NCBI GenBank assembly: GCA_902806575.1
Contig: CADCXD010000006.1
Location: 682,001 to 746,000 of the forward strand
Reading direction: 5' to 3'
Origin: Jackrogersella multiformis
Taxonomy: Eukaryota; Ascomycota; Sordariomycetes; Xylariales; Hypoxylaceae
Length of the DNA: 64,000 bases
Position numbers and translations under genes: made by a program. The notes under the pieces were generated by a model. It had not been told where the DNA came from. It made no database searches and was given only the letters and a program-made list of their open reading frames with translations. Below, one piece after another: positions 1 through 12,576 of the stretch (position 1 is the first letter of the stretch; the number at the start of each line of letters is the position of its first letter).

Positions 1-1334
1 CGTAGCGAGGGGTCTATTTGCGGTCTAGGTGACCCCCATAATGGGATCCAAGCCCTATTCTTTCGCTCTGTCGACGGCCTAACCGATGTGCGACTCTCAC
101 GACTCTGTCGTCCTAGAGGAGGAGTGGGTGTCGATATACTAATTTCGGGGCTCCTCAGGTCAAGCTGAGTTGCTGTTCTCGGCGGCGGTGTTTTCCTTGC
201 GCCTAGGAAGAGGCGTAAGACCTGGGTTGGCGTAATCGGAGACGGCGTCTCACGCCAATCTTCGTGTGCGAAGTCCCTGTGAATCGTTGCCGTGCCTGGC
301 GTGGAACTTGTCCCAGCTGTGCTCGGGCGAGCTTGAAATGGGGATATGCTGTTCCGGTGACGTATATGAAACTTGGGCCCCGACGTCTTCGAGGTTCCCC
401 TATCGTGCTGCGAGGGAGAAATGTTGTTTGTGCTCTTCGTTGACCCTTGGTATGCTGGCTGCCTCTGACAGTCACCTCCCCTGGGTTTCTTACGAATACC
501 CTTAATCTCGTTTTCGTACGCGTTCTTCACAGCCTCGTCCCCTGGATATCCACCTGCGTGATAGCTTTTAACACTCCTTCTACGTTTCTTGAAGTGCCAC
601 CACTTTCTCTGCCGAGTTTCCACCAGAGTCTCTAGTTCTCTTGACACTTGAGCCGGAGATATCGAAGTGGCCTCTGAAGGTGAAGGACTCGTATCAGAAG
701 TCTTTCCTCGGTTCCTATTGAGTCCTAAAATGCTTCGAAGTTTTATTCTACGCTGGTTTCCCAACTTATCTCCAGCCAGGGACTCCGGTGTGCAATTTGA
801 ATAATTTCTATTTTGAGCATGTGCCCTATCTCGAGGGAGACTTGGAGTTGACTTGACTCTCTTAGCTTGTCGTGGCCGGTTGGATGTTTGTGTTGTTTGT
901 CCTCTTGGTGTAGTAACTCGTTCTGTCGGATAAGAGGCCACTCTCGGCTGGTTATTGTCTTCGACGACTCTTGCGGTTGTCTCACCAACCCCGGTATCGT
1001 ATGGATGCGTACTTTTTCCCGGCCTGATATTCTTTGACATGGACCTTCTTCTCTTAGGTCGTCCGGACAAGGCTGACGCACTGGGCCGTTTCTGCTTCCG
1101 CGACTCGATGATATCCACGTGATGGTCGATATCGTCCTGCTAAGACTCGATCTTCATATTCATCCATGAAAGGGGAATTAAGACCGCTTCGAGTGCCTTG
1201 ACTCGCCGCGATCTAGGCCTGTCATTCCGTTCATCCTCGTTGAGCTCTCGAGATTCGTACAAGGTTTGCTGAGTAGGCCATCGATGTCTATAATCGATTG
1301 TAGCCTTCTCTTTCCTTCTTGAACGCTTCCCCAT
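1..1334 (-). CDS. Unrecognised basic low-complexity protein, partial (3' end beyond window), with an in-frame stop
   Basis: One minus-strand frame stays open from position 1139 to the left edge (about 379 codons), far longer than chance, so it is probably coding. It is in frame with an upstream segment beginning at an ATG at 1334, but a TAG at 1140-1142 interrupts the two. That TAG could lie in an intron ending ...TTAG or ...GCAG (a GTACGA donor in the upstream segment is one weak candidate), or it could be a true nonsense mutation. Another possible start is the ATG at 1040-1038. The product is rich in Arg, Ser, Thr and Pro, has a KKRRR basic patch, and shows no signal peptide, membrane segment or domain I recognise. 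No function is proposed. It may be a nuclear or disordered protein, or a decaying gene. Confidence 0.45.
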
Positions 1335-2151
1335 CTGGTGCTTTAACCTCTTTGAGGAAGGTGAAGTTCTATCCGGGATTAATTACTCTGAGCCGGCGTA
1401 GAAGTGTTGAAGAGCTAATAGATGATACGTACTTAGGTAATAAAAATACGATGTTATTGAGACTACCTAGGTACCTTAAGTAGGTTAGGGAGTATGAGGT
1501 TCTCAATTAGTACCTACATACTGCACCTAGGTATTCGATGACAATAGGTAGGGACCTAGGTAGGTAGGTATATACATAATATTACCACTTTGAAACATTA
1601 AGTATGTCAAACTGCTGAAACAGTTTGGAGATTTGATAATGTAGAATTGAGCTTGCTAGTAATACTTCGCAGCCGCAATCTCCATCACGCAAGTGACACC
1701 GACTGCATAATAAATACATATGTATATATATATATACCCTAGGTAGGTACCTAGGTAGGTATATATGCCTAGTTATACATCTCTCTTCTTTCTGGATACC
1801 TAATCCATGAACTCTAGGCAGGTATGAGTTGGTATTTGAATGTTAGGTAGGTATTACTCGACATAAGGTTCGCGACAAGTACTTATACCTCCCTAGGCTG
1901 CGCCCATCTAATTCTCCCATTCAATTCTCTCATTCAATCCCCCCTAAATACCTAGGTACCTACGGACTACCTCAATCATCATACGTCCGTAACAAATATC
2001 TACCTAGGTACCTAGGTATATAATCTAGGTATCTGATGATTTTCTCGTTTATGTGGGACCTAAGAGAATCACAAGAATTATATTAGGTATTCTATATTTA
2101 GACCCGATTCTTCCGTGCGGTTTATATTGCACAAGAGTAGCTTTCATCGCC
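1335..2151. repeat. Intergenic, TACCTAGG-rich and (TA)n DNA
   Basis: No gene is seen. The stretch is AT-rich and filled with TAGGTACCTAGG-type palindromes, densest around 1545-1570, 1738-1765 and 1950-2030. A short (TA)n run lies near 1722-1737. It separates the two minus-strand genes and should contain the promoter of the left one and the 3' region of the right one. Confidence 0.7.
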
Positions 2152-3410
2152 TCAAGCTAATTCAGCTCGGTTGTAGCCGGTCCCGGCGGCAGGAGTATTC
2201 GGTGCCTCGACAGCAGGCGAGATCTGAGCCATCGATACCTGATCTTTAGCTTGACCTGTAGCGTCGTATTGAGGCACAGGAGCATAATACCCCTGAGAAG
2301 GAGGAGGATAGGGGTAAGGCGTTCCAGAACCGGCAAGTTCCTGGGGCCCGGAAGGCGCAGGCGGTGGTGATTCGGGCGTAGGCGCGCCTCGCTGATGCTT
2401 CTTAATGTAGAAGATGCCGAGGATTGTCATGCCAATAACGGCAACGCCGCCGACAACACCACCGACAATGGCTCCGACGGGAGTCCCCGAGTTACTGTTT
2501 GACGCCGAACCTGTGTTTGCGGAAGAAGATGAACTGCCAACTGTTGATGTCGATGATGTGGTAGTGGTTTCACTAGTCGGCGCGGGAGATGAGGTAGCAC
2601 CGCCCGTCGAAGATATGGTTGTTGAATCGCCCGTTGCTGAGGATGCCGTACTGTCAATTAGGCTTAAAGGCGTAGCAAGTAAGTCGAAAACACGAGTGCT
2701 GCTTTGAGTATCGCAGTCCCAGGCAGTGACGGTTGAACCGCTTGTCTTCAACGGCTAATATTAGCATTTTGTCTCTCTTGGCAACAATCATGGGGGTCCT
2801 ATTCTCGCCGCAGGATAGGGATTTCGGATATCTAGAGGCTTCATACTTACGGAGAATAACCAGGTGATACAGTACGGGAGGGCCGATTGGCTAAAATGAG
2901 AATGGTCAACACAGACATGAAACTGGACAGTGCCATCAAGGATGGCCACTTACCAACAGCGTGTTTTCGGACTTGCACCACAGACACTCGTCGGGTCATA
3001 GTCATCGCATTGAGTCCAGAAGGACGAAGAACACGCCTTCAAACCACTTGTACAGCAACCCCTGAAACTGCCGATATTCTCACAAGTTCCGATGCTGGAG
3101 AAACAGGCGTACGTGATCGCAGCTGTATGATTATGCCAGTTAGGTTCGCGGCGCCAAAATTGCTCGAGGACAGGTTCTTACGGTTAAGGGAGCCGAATCC
3201 GCAGGTATCGTGACCCATGCTATAGCCATCCCGCCTTAGTAGCTCCATGGACGCGTAGTGTTCCGGAGCTGCAGTCGGCGCTGGATGCTGTACACCCGCG
3301 AATGCTCCATCTCTAGCTTGCGTGGCGATGGGTGGGAGAAGGAACCTCGAAGCTGAAGCTACGAGAAGGAGCTCGAGCTGAAGTAAGAACGGGAACAATG
3401 CTCGTCTCAT
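2152..3410 (-). CDS. Single-pass membrane protein with Cys-rich ectodomain and Ser/Thr-rich stalk (wall-sensor-like)
   Basis: Four exons: 3410-3182, 3122-2954, 2890-2851, 2754-2152, giving 346 residues. All three introns have GTAAG donors and close in frame. The protein starts with a hydrophobic signal peptide (MRRALFPFLLQLELLLVASA). A Cys-rich extracellular part follows, with motifs DTCGFGS, ACFSS, RGCCTSG and RCCQSALPYC. Then come a long Ser/Thr-rich stalk, one membrane helix (about residues 241-263, glycine-rich, ending FYIKK) and a Pro/Tyr-rich cytoplasmic tail. This plan is common in Pezizomycotina and resembles Wsc/Mid2-type wall-stress sensors, but I see no WSC domain. A surface sensor or mannoprotein role is inference; ligand and partners are unknown. 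The third exon is only 40 nt. Confidence 0.85.
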
Positions 3411-4531
3411 GATTCTTCGGATTTTTCAGTCACCAGGCGCATGTAGTCGAGTAACTGAGGAGCAGGAAAAGTCGGTTTGAGAGTGTAAGATATGTTTAGC
3501 TGGCTGCCAAGAGGGCAGAGGACAGGCCTCTTGAACTTCGGTGGCACCTCGTAGTCGTTCATCATCCCCCCATTCATCCAACTATTTTTTACTACCAAGG
3601 TACCCAGAGACAGGTAGGTTGAGCTGACATTAATAATAGGAGCTGGTATCGGGGGTAACGGCGCTAACGAACTAGTAGCCACCACTGAGGCATGCCGCAC
3701 GAGAGCCATGACCCACGATGCTGAAGTACCTAGGCAAAGTCTATCGTCGTTTTAGTACCAATTATACCAGTTATACAAATTATAGCAGTTATCAATCTCG
3801 AGTGACTTGTCTTAAGTACCTAGGTAAATAATAACAAACCTCCAGCTTCTATCGAGTATTACAGGTGACCTACTATGCAAGTCTTCGATGTCTTGATTTG
3901 TAAGACGAGACTAGATACTTGCAAGTTGCCTGCCTCTGTAGATACCAAGAGGTAGATTCTAATAATAGGGGTAACCTGGTAGGTATTCTAACTACATGTG
4001 TAAAGCAACCGAGCCCTGGAGGTATTAGGTACGTACCTACACTAGGTAGAATAGGTAGGTTAGGTCCGGTAGGTACCTAGGTACGATACGTAGATACGCC
4101 CATAGGTTTTGGAGGGGTACCTACCTGCATGGTAAACCGTAACGGAGCTACCTAGGTATGTACCTAGCCTTATCAAATGTTATCGGAGGAGACCCGTTAA
4201 AAATTTCAATGCGACGACCCCACCTAACAATTTTCAAAATAATTTTTATTTTCTTCTTCTCTTCTCTTCTCCCTTATTGTTGCCCAATGCTTCATGTTTT
4301 TTTTTTTCAAGATAGGACAGCATAGCACCTATAGAATTATATCGAGGACTAAGTCGTAGACCTTAGGTCTTCGATGCAATCCAGCCATTTACCCTTCGAC
4401 AACCTCTACCCACCAAAGGTATTTGGCATACATATGGTATACAGCAGCATATGCTAGAGACTCGCGTTGACGTTAACGCCTAACAACATCACAATCAGCC
4501 TCGGCTTCGACGCTGACCACGGCCTATCGCC
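3411..4531. repeat. Divergent intergenic region with TACCTAGG arrays
   Basis: This lies between the minus-strand membrane-protein gene and the plus-strand karyopherin gene, so it should contain both promoters. A 100-codon open frame at 3407-3709 (-) ends on the start codon of the membrane-protein gene; it has no recognisable content and I do not call it a gene. Dense TAGGTACCTAGG repeats occupy about 4020-4175, and a pyrimidine-rich TTCTTCTTCTCTTCTC tract plus a T-run lie near 4250-4310, typical of fungal core promoters. Confidence 0.65.
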
Positions 4532-7500
4532 ATGGACCAGCAAAGGCTTGTTGAGCTGCTCCAGGCGTCTCAGATTCGTATGTCTCTCGTCCATTCATGA
4601 GTACCTAGTACCTAGTACCTACCTAATATTCTTAGGCGGGTGGTTCATAATAAGCACGAAGTAGTACTGACAAAATATTCTCTTCTCGCAGCTGATACGC
4701 AGAAGGTCAAGGCAGCAACCGCAGAGCTGCGCAAGAACTTCTATCCTCACCCGGATTCCTTACTCGGCCTGCTCCATGTTGTCGTGTCTCACCCCGAGGC
4801 CACCGTTCGCATGCTTGCGGCCGTCCAGGCCTTGCGACTTGTCGAGAAACACTGGGAGAATATTGCAGACGACCAGAAGCCTGCTGTACGTAACGAACTC
4901 CTTCAAGCCATCGTCCGAGAGCAGGACGCCAAGTGCCGTCACGGCCAGTCCCGCGTCATTGCTGCCATCGCGACGTTAGATTTCGGCAACCAGCAATGGG
5001 GGGATTTGTTGCCTGCCGTCATGCAGCTGACCAGCTCCGACAACGTGGCCCATCGTGAGGTCGGCTCCTATATTATATTCAGCCTCATCGAAGCAAATCC
5101 TCCCTACTTTGAGGATCACCTATCCAGCCTATTTGAGCTCTTCGCCAAGACCATCAGAGACCCTCAGAGTCGCGAGGTGCGAGTCAACACCATGCAGTCC
5201 ATTAGTTCTACGTTGATGTTGATTGATTGCGACGAGGATGAACAATCCGTCAATGCCATCCAGGAGTTCGTCCCCGTCATGGTCGATGTCCTCAAGGACT
5301 CTGTCGACAATGACGACGACGAGAAAATACAGCAGTCCTTTGAAGTTTTCCAGTCATTCTTAGCTTATGATCCCGCCTTAATTTCCCGTTACTTCAGGGA
5401 CTTGGTGCAGTTCATGCTCGATTTAGCTGCCAACACAAATGCTGACAATGAAGTTCGCTCTCAAGCCCTATCCTTCCTCGCGCAGTGTATTAGGTATCGT
5501 CGGATGAAGATCCAAGGCATCCCCGACATGGGTGCGCAGCTCATGAAGAAGTGCCTACTCATTTTGTCCGAGTTGACTGACGACGACGACGACGACGACG
5601 AGACAACGCCTGCTAGAACGGCTCTATCTGTTATTGACCAGCTCGCTACCGACCTACCGCCGCGCCAGGTCATTGTGCCCTTGCTTGATGAATTCCCAAC
5701 GTACGCTGGCTCCCAGAACCCAGGCCAGCGCAAGGCTTGCGTACTAGCGCTTGGCACATGTGCCGAGGGTGCGCCCGAGTTCGTTTCTACCCAGCTAGCA
5801 TCAATCATGCCCATGGTTCTAAACCTCCTCAAAGACCCCGAGCAGGGTGTTCGCCATTCTGCTCTCCTGGGCCTCATACGCCTAGGTGAAGAATTGACTG
5901 ATACCATGTCAACTCATCACGATGGCATCATGACCGCCTTGGTTCTGAACTTGGACGCGGCTAGCAGCAACGAGTCCGACAAGAAGAATGCTGAGATCCT
6001 TCGATCCGTCTGTGGCGCTGTCGACTCCTTGGCCGAGGGCTTAGGCTCGGAGGTCATGGCTAAGTATGGGGAGAGTATGATACATCGTATTGGAACGTTC
6101 CTGTCGCACCCAGATCCCAAGGTCAGGTCTTCAGCTGCTGGCGCGCTTGGTGCTATCGCTGCTTCTATCAAGGGCGGTTTCATTCCTTACCTCAAACAGA
6201 CTATGGAGGCCATGTCGTCTTACATCATGGCTGAGAGCGGCGAGGAGGAGCTAGCGTTAAGAAGTTCCGTCTGTGATTCCATGGGCCGCATCGCCGTTGG
6301 CGTCGGTGCTCAAGAATTCAGCCCGTACGTCATGCCTCTTTTAGTAGCTAGCGAGAAAGCCCTTCACCTTGGCAACCCTCGATTACGAGAGACAACCTTT
6401 ATATTATGGAGTCAGCTGGCCACCGTGTACGAAGGGGACCTCGGCGAATCCCTTGCGGGGATCTTCAAAGGCCTATTTGATAGCCTGGAGCTTGAGGCGG
6501 ATCATGAGCCAGATATTACCGAAGAGCAAGACGGCCTCGTGGACGAGGATATCGTCGGGAAAAGGAGTAAGGTCAAGACCGCCGAAGAGGCGGATGATGA
6601 ATATGCGGATATCATGGAGGACGACGAGGAGGACGATTGGGATGACCTAGTTGGTGTGTCTGCCCAATCCTTCGAACATGAAATCGCCTTGGAGGTGCTG
6701 GGTGATGTCATCTATGCCGCCAAAGAGAAGAGCACCCCCTACATTGAAAGGGCCGTAGAACTTGTGGCCCCCTTTGCCGAGAATACTTATGAGGGGTGCC
6801 GAAAAAACGCTCTCGGAACTCTATGGCGAACGTATGCTTGCGTGTGGGAAGTAATGGAAAAGCAGACTGGCCGCAAGTGGGAGCCAGGCTTGCCCCTGAA
6901 GTTTGAGCCGATTCCCAACATCGCCAAGTTGGGCGAGATCGTTTCTACCGCTACGCTCCATATCTGGCCAGTCGAATCCGATCGGTAAGTTGTCCATTTT
7001 CCGCATTATCTATACCTCTCCGCCCCAACTTCAATGATGACTACTTTACGTTATACCCAGCTCACTCAGACGCTACATGCGGTTGTTGAGAACACGTACT
7101 GAACTAAATCTGACCTTTGGCTATTATTTTCTGCTTTCCGGAACCCATGCGTTACAGGCTACGCAGACGCTGACATTCTTTTGCTTAGGGACGCGGTCAC
7201 GGAGATCAATCGGAGTGTTGCCTCGACGTTGAAGGCGTGCGGTCCGGCGATATTGGGACAGAAGGAGATGATGGAGCAGATCGTCACAGTACTTGGTACC
7301 ATTATTACCCGATCACATCCCTGCCAGCTGGATCTTGGCGAGGATGAAGAGGACCAGGACACGCTTCAAGGAACCTCCGAATGGGACTGGCTAGTCGTAG
7401 ACACGGCATTGGATGTCTTGATCGGGCTTGCCTGTGCCCTAGGCCCGCAGTTTGCCGAGGTCTGGAAGGTTTTCGAGAAACCCATTGTCAAGCTCCTCAG

Positions 7501-8156
7501 CTCCAACGAGGCTATCGAGCGATCAACTGCCGTTGGTGTGGTAGCTGAATGTGTCGCCTACATGGGCAATGCAGTAACCCCTTATACCTCGACCCTGTTG
7601 CGTCCGTTGTTGCACCGTCTTTCAGACGAGGACAAGGAGACCAAGTCCAATGCGGCATATGCAACTGGACAACTGGTGTACCACTCGGAAGATGTTAAGA
7701 CATATCTCCCCGCGTACAACGAAATCCTGGGAAAGCTGGAGCCCCTGCTACAGATCACGGATGCACGATTGCAAGATAATGCTGCCGGATGCCTATGCCG
7801 TATGATACTAGCCCATCCCGACCAGGTTCCTATACCGGATGTGCTACCTGCGCTCGCCGATCTACTTCCCCTGAAGGAGGACTATGAAGAAAACAAGCCT
7901 GTTTACCAGTGCCTGCACAAGCTATGTGAGTTCCGCCAAACCGCACGCCGACGTTGCTCTCATAAGATTTTGCCAACTGCTCCGGTACCGTCATGCTAAT
8001 ATGATCTCTTTAGATGTGATCTCCGACCCAACGGTGCAGGCGCTTACGCCCAAGCTTCTCAATATTTTCCAGCAGGTTCTTGGACCACCCGAGGAGCAAC
8101 TCGAGCAGGAAACGAGAGCAGTGGTACAGGAGATGGTAGGTATTCTCACGAAGTAA
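4532..8156 (+). CDS. KAP123: Karyopherin/importin beta-family protein, Kap123 (importin-4) type
   Basis: Four exons: 4532-4577, 4692-6984, 7189-7925, 8014-8156, giving 1072 residues, the usual Kap123/IPO4 size (about 1080-1110). The start is the ATG at 4532 in GCCATGG context. The donor GTATGT at 4578 joins the short first exon (MDQQRLVELLQASQI) to the importin-beta N-terminal region (AATAELRKNFYPHPDSLLGL). The rest is HEAT-repeat solenoid. Two acidic segments stand out: a seven-Asp run near residues 312-319, encoded by GAC repeats, and a second patch near 648-668 (MEDDEEDDWDDL), as in the family. In yeast, Kap123 carries ribosomal proteins and histones H3/H4 through the nuclear pore, using RanGTP for release. 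The last intron disrupts the frame if read through; splicing restores the end GILTK. Confidence 0.93.
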
Positions 8157-11100
8157 GGAACGTGAAAGGTTATTGCGAATAGGAAAAGGGCCTTGCGGGA
8201 AAAGGATATGATTGAATGAGTCATATGAGTGTATGAAGAATAGGAGATGCGGCGACTACCAATGTTTGCACATAGATGATTCCCCCGAAAATAGATCCGC
8301 GAATGCCCCCTACGAGACTATATGGGTACTAGTCGAATCTCTTGACCGAAGATGAAAGTGCAGAATATCGTTATGAAACAAACTTCGATTACCATAGCCA
8401 CCAAGCATTACGTTGAATTTGAAGTTGAAGATTTCGATATCAAGCTATCATTAGAGCTTGAATGCCTGCCTGCCTAGGTACCTAGGTAAGTAGGTAGGTA
8501 CCGGTAGCAAAGGTGCTTGTCGGTATCACTACCAAGGTAGCTCTACAGCGTACCAGGATAAAACCCGAGAAGTACCTAAGCAATGGTGAAGTATAAACTC
8601 ATACGCGAACACAACGCTAATATATGAGGCTATTCGGTATATATCCATATCTAGGCCGCCGGGCAAGTGTAAAAATAACTCGAGTAATCTAACCCTACGA
8701 CCTAACACTTCCTACAATAAAAACACCAGCCGGCTGATTACTAACTTGCCCGGGCCAAGCTACCTAAGGTAGGTAGGTACTTACCAGTCTCTCATCTTAA
8801 AAGAGATTTGAAATCCTACCTACCTAAGGTACGTAGCCTTCCTCGGAACCAGCCAAAGTCTCATTGAAAGAACAATTACTGAGTCAGGATGTGTGATACA
8901 GCTAAGCGCTACGCAGATCAGTCTGTCTATGATACGTGGTGTCTGTCACCTATGTCACCTATGTCACTTATGATCCTACCCTCAGACTACCCGCAGACCA
9001 ATGGGATTCTCCTACGTACCTTAGGTAGGTACGTGGATATTCTAGCATGGGGGATTTTCCGCTGTAGAAACGCGTGGCGAGATGAGCAGGTCTCACTAAT
9101 CTTGACGAAAGACAATGAACAAATCACTTAACTACCTACCTAGGTACCTGACACAAATAGCATGAATTCTATCGTCTTGTTTTACAGCTTTCACGCGTGT
9201 AAGCCGCTCTCATTATGAGTGTCTTATTATTATTTCTCCTGTCTCTCGGGATGTCTTATACGTAGTATATAATTCCATGTTGAGATGAAACGCGATGGGA
9301 GAAACAGGACTCGGACCGGACCGCGCTTGGGACAATGGGAAATTGGCGAATCGCTTGTGATATTTCAATCATATCAGACAGCGGCCGAGATTTGGCAGGC
9401 AGCCTACCTAGACGAGGTGTTTGAAGCTCCAGTGTAGATGATGTAAGTTGTGAGTAGGTATCTGAGCATGTACCTAGGTGGTAAGTATTTAACAAACCAA
9501 CCATCCTCTCCGCTGTGAAGATGTTCGCTTAGACCTAGTAATAATACCTAGTAATAATGATATTGTGGAATATTATTTTCTGCCGTTCCGAGTTGGCTGA
9601 AGTGAACCAAAAATTGGAAAATGGTTCACAGCTACGCTCCTAATTAACAAGACTTTTGGCGTAGGTAAGATAGTGGTATGAGTCTTGACTCTTAAGAGGT
9701 TGGGACGTTGGGTCAGGTCGAATTCGTCCGGCCTTATTACCTACCTACCTGGGCTGCTGAGCTACATGTAATGTAGGTAGGTAGTTGAGGTGATATGGAA
9801 AACACATAAATCCAGAACCAACCAATCGCCAGCCAACATCTCGTAGGGTTGCCTCGTACCACAGAATATTACGACTCCTCTACCGAGTCGAGCCAGGGAG
9901 AACTAGTCGTGCATTCTGCAGGCCGCGCGCGCTACAACGATTCCCCCCTGCGTTCTGCGTTGATTTTTCTTCTTTGGTGCTTGTCATTACAATGCGAGAT
10001 ACCTATATTGATGGGTTCTATATCCAATAGGCAAATAGAACCACCCTGCACTAGTCGATATTGTGCGAGCCTCACTGGCCGGTCAGGCCGGTATAGTCCT
10101 CCGAGGTAGGGTTGCATTCTAGTGTACTTCCTAACTAACCACGGCTGCATTCGTGCATCCAAACTGTTGTCTACCTAGGTACATGTAGACAGTGAAAATA
10201 GCACACTGTCCGAGATATGACAAGCTGGTTTTTTTTTTTTTCACCTCCTTACCTCTCTCGCAGTGCCTGCCAGCTTACCCCAGACTGCGGGATCTAAATC
10301 CACCCTGATCTTCCCCGCTTGCAATTGACACTGTGTTCCTTTAGTCTATCTGTACCTACATTAAAAAGGAAATTTACGCGTAGCTTGCTTCGCGATATGT
10401 CGGCGTGGTCGGTTGGAGCAGGCCCCTCGAGTAGGTCGAAATATATGTATGTATGGCCAAACTTCAAACTTTTGGTAAAGATAGATATATCGGCTGTTGA
10501 TCAGTCGTCTACTTAGTGTAAAATATATCTAGGTATTAGGATGTGACAAGAGGGAATATGAATTTTTAGAGCGAAACAATGAGAAGACCAACGAGAATGC
10601 AGAACGCCCCCAACCACCCCTGGCTCTCCTACCCTGGCTCTCTCCCCCTGTCTCCCCATAGGCAAGGAACGTCATCTCCGATCTAGGTTGCCGTCGTTCG
10701 ATTGCCGCCGCGGACGGGAAATAGCGATTGACACTTGAGATGCTAGCCTGAAGATTAAGCTTGATTTTGGTCCTAGGAAAAATGCGAAGTGGATGTCAAG
10801 TGAAGAGATACGCACTGACACAAGATGGACAGACTAGGTAGGTCGTTATCTTCTGTCTTCCGTTTCCACATTCTATTGAAGTAGAGGGTGTTTCAACTAG
10901 AATGAAAACTTGACCGCCGTCAAGGATGTTGGTCAGACTACAACTACTATGTACTATATTACATCGTCTCAGTTACATACAAGCAAGGCAGGTGAGATAA
11001 AAGACGAAACGGAAAAGCCATTGTGCCCAAGATGGGATCACCGAGAAGCCACTACAGCATTGCCACACAAGTCCTAATTCCAGCTCACGTACCATGCTGA

Positions 11101-12576
11101 AAAGGTGGCACAATGCGAGATACAGCAGCCAGGCGTAGGCTCGTCGCAGTAGTGGTGGTGACACATTCGATTCTATGTACATCGCAGTTTGATAGTACTA
11201 ACACCATGGTAACCAGCTGTTATACATACAGTCATGGATACATACCAGGTAGGTATCCAATATGAAAGATAGATAAGAGAGAGCACTGAGCCTGCATGGA
11301 TGTCATTTTGGTTTCTCCACTCCCACTACGCACTGACTATGGGGCTGGTTGATGTTGATCCTTTCGAAATTTGATCCCTTTCCATATAGAGTACGTACCT
11401 CAAGTACATTTCAATGACAGAGATAACAGAGGACGTGCATACATACGTCAGTTACCTGATTCACGATACCTACCCGTATGTGACCTTCTCGTCACCTGGC
11501 GTACGTGTCGGTATGTAAAATATGAAAGTAGATAAAAGGTGAGGATCATCATCAAGCTACTGATCCTTAGTGGGAAAGTTATAAAAGTGATCAACATCTC
11601 TCGAAAGAAGTGAAAATATCAACAGGTAAGAAGCCACGAATAAAGAATTCTCCTTATCAGAAGCAACACAAAACTTCAGCTCTTACCCCTTACAGGTAAA
11701 ATCTGCCAGCTCCCCCATAACTAAAAAAAGATTTACACGCATGTGACGCCTGCCCTGTCTTAAAAAAAGATGGCATTCGTAATCAAAGGGATATATACAA
11801 GTGAGTAGGTGTAACAATGGAAAACATAGATGCTTACCCAGGTAGATACCCGAGGTAGGTAGGTATTTACCACAAATGGTTAGATGCCTGATCCCGTTTC
11901 CCTAGAAGAGGAGTGGCCAGAACCGAATAATATGACCCAGAGAAGCTTCCGGCCCTTCAAATTAAGTTATTACCATGAGCATATTTATCATTACTACCAT
12001 GGATAGTAAGGAGATCGACTGGTAACAACCGTGAGTTACGTGTAGGCAGGGTACAAAGAGCCGATCCCTCAAGGCCACCTGGATCCTGGTTGGAGGAGCA
12101 GGAGGAGTGAACCGGGGTGAGTCCCGCGTACATCCAGTACACCCACGGCCTGTTTTGGTTCGAAAATTCGTGTGAACCGAAGACAATGGGACTTCGGGCA
12201 TGTAGATACCTTTTCGTCAATAGGTGCGTAGGTAGGTGAAGGCATGTAAGGCACATCTTGACGAATCAAGGCTCGGTATGCGCATCCTAGGAATCCAGGC
12301 TTTGATGAGCAACAACACGGTCATATAAAGCTACCAAGAAGGTTGCCTCCCCCACCCTCCGACCCTTTTCCCTCTTTTCCTTTCCTTCTCATACCTTTAC
12401 TATTTACACCGGTCTTACCACAAGAGCAGGGTGAGAGGCAAGAGACGTCAAGTGAGACATTGGAGGTAAAAAGTCATTCGCTACTCAAACAATCTGTACA
12501 ATATCCAGCCTTTTCCCAACCAACTGTCAACGTACAGTACCAATCGCTAAGAACAACCAAAACCCACATCGACAAG
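8157..12576. repeat. 4.4 kb gene-poor intergenic region
   Basis: I see no supportable gene; open frames here are short, lack splice partners and show no family features. It holds scattered TACCTAGG palindromes (8470-8510, 8760-8830, 9015-9035, 9730-9785, 11845-11870), a 9-bp tandem repeat GTCACCTAT (three copies, the last variant, 8945-8971), and a T-run at about 10230. The right part is pyrimidine-rich (12345-12420) and probably forms the promoter and 5' leader of the PIR-type wall-protein gene. Confidence 0.6.

Noticed and set aside
4640..4691. Start of Kap123 at 4640 without the first intron
   Set aside because: It would replace the conserved importin N-terminus with intron-derived residues; the spliced start at 4532 restores the family sequence.
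5461..5907. 148-codon minus-strand open frame with a Ser run
   Set aside because: Antisense shadow of Kap123; the Ser run is the complement of the Asp run encoded by GAC repeats.
10973..11182. Hydrophobic 69-codon frame on the minus strand
   Set aside because: Short, isolated, no splice partners or family resemblance, in a gene-poor region.
12150..12180. GGTTCGAA resembling a tRNA B box
   Set aside because: No A box at a suitable distance and no acceptor stem.
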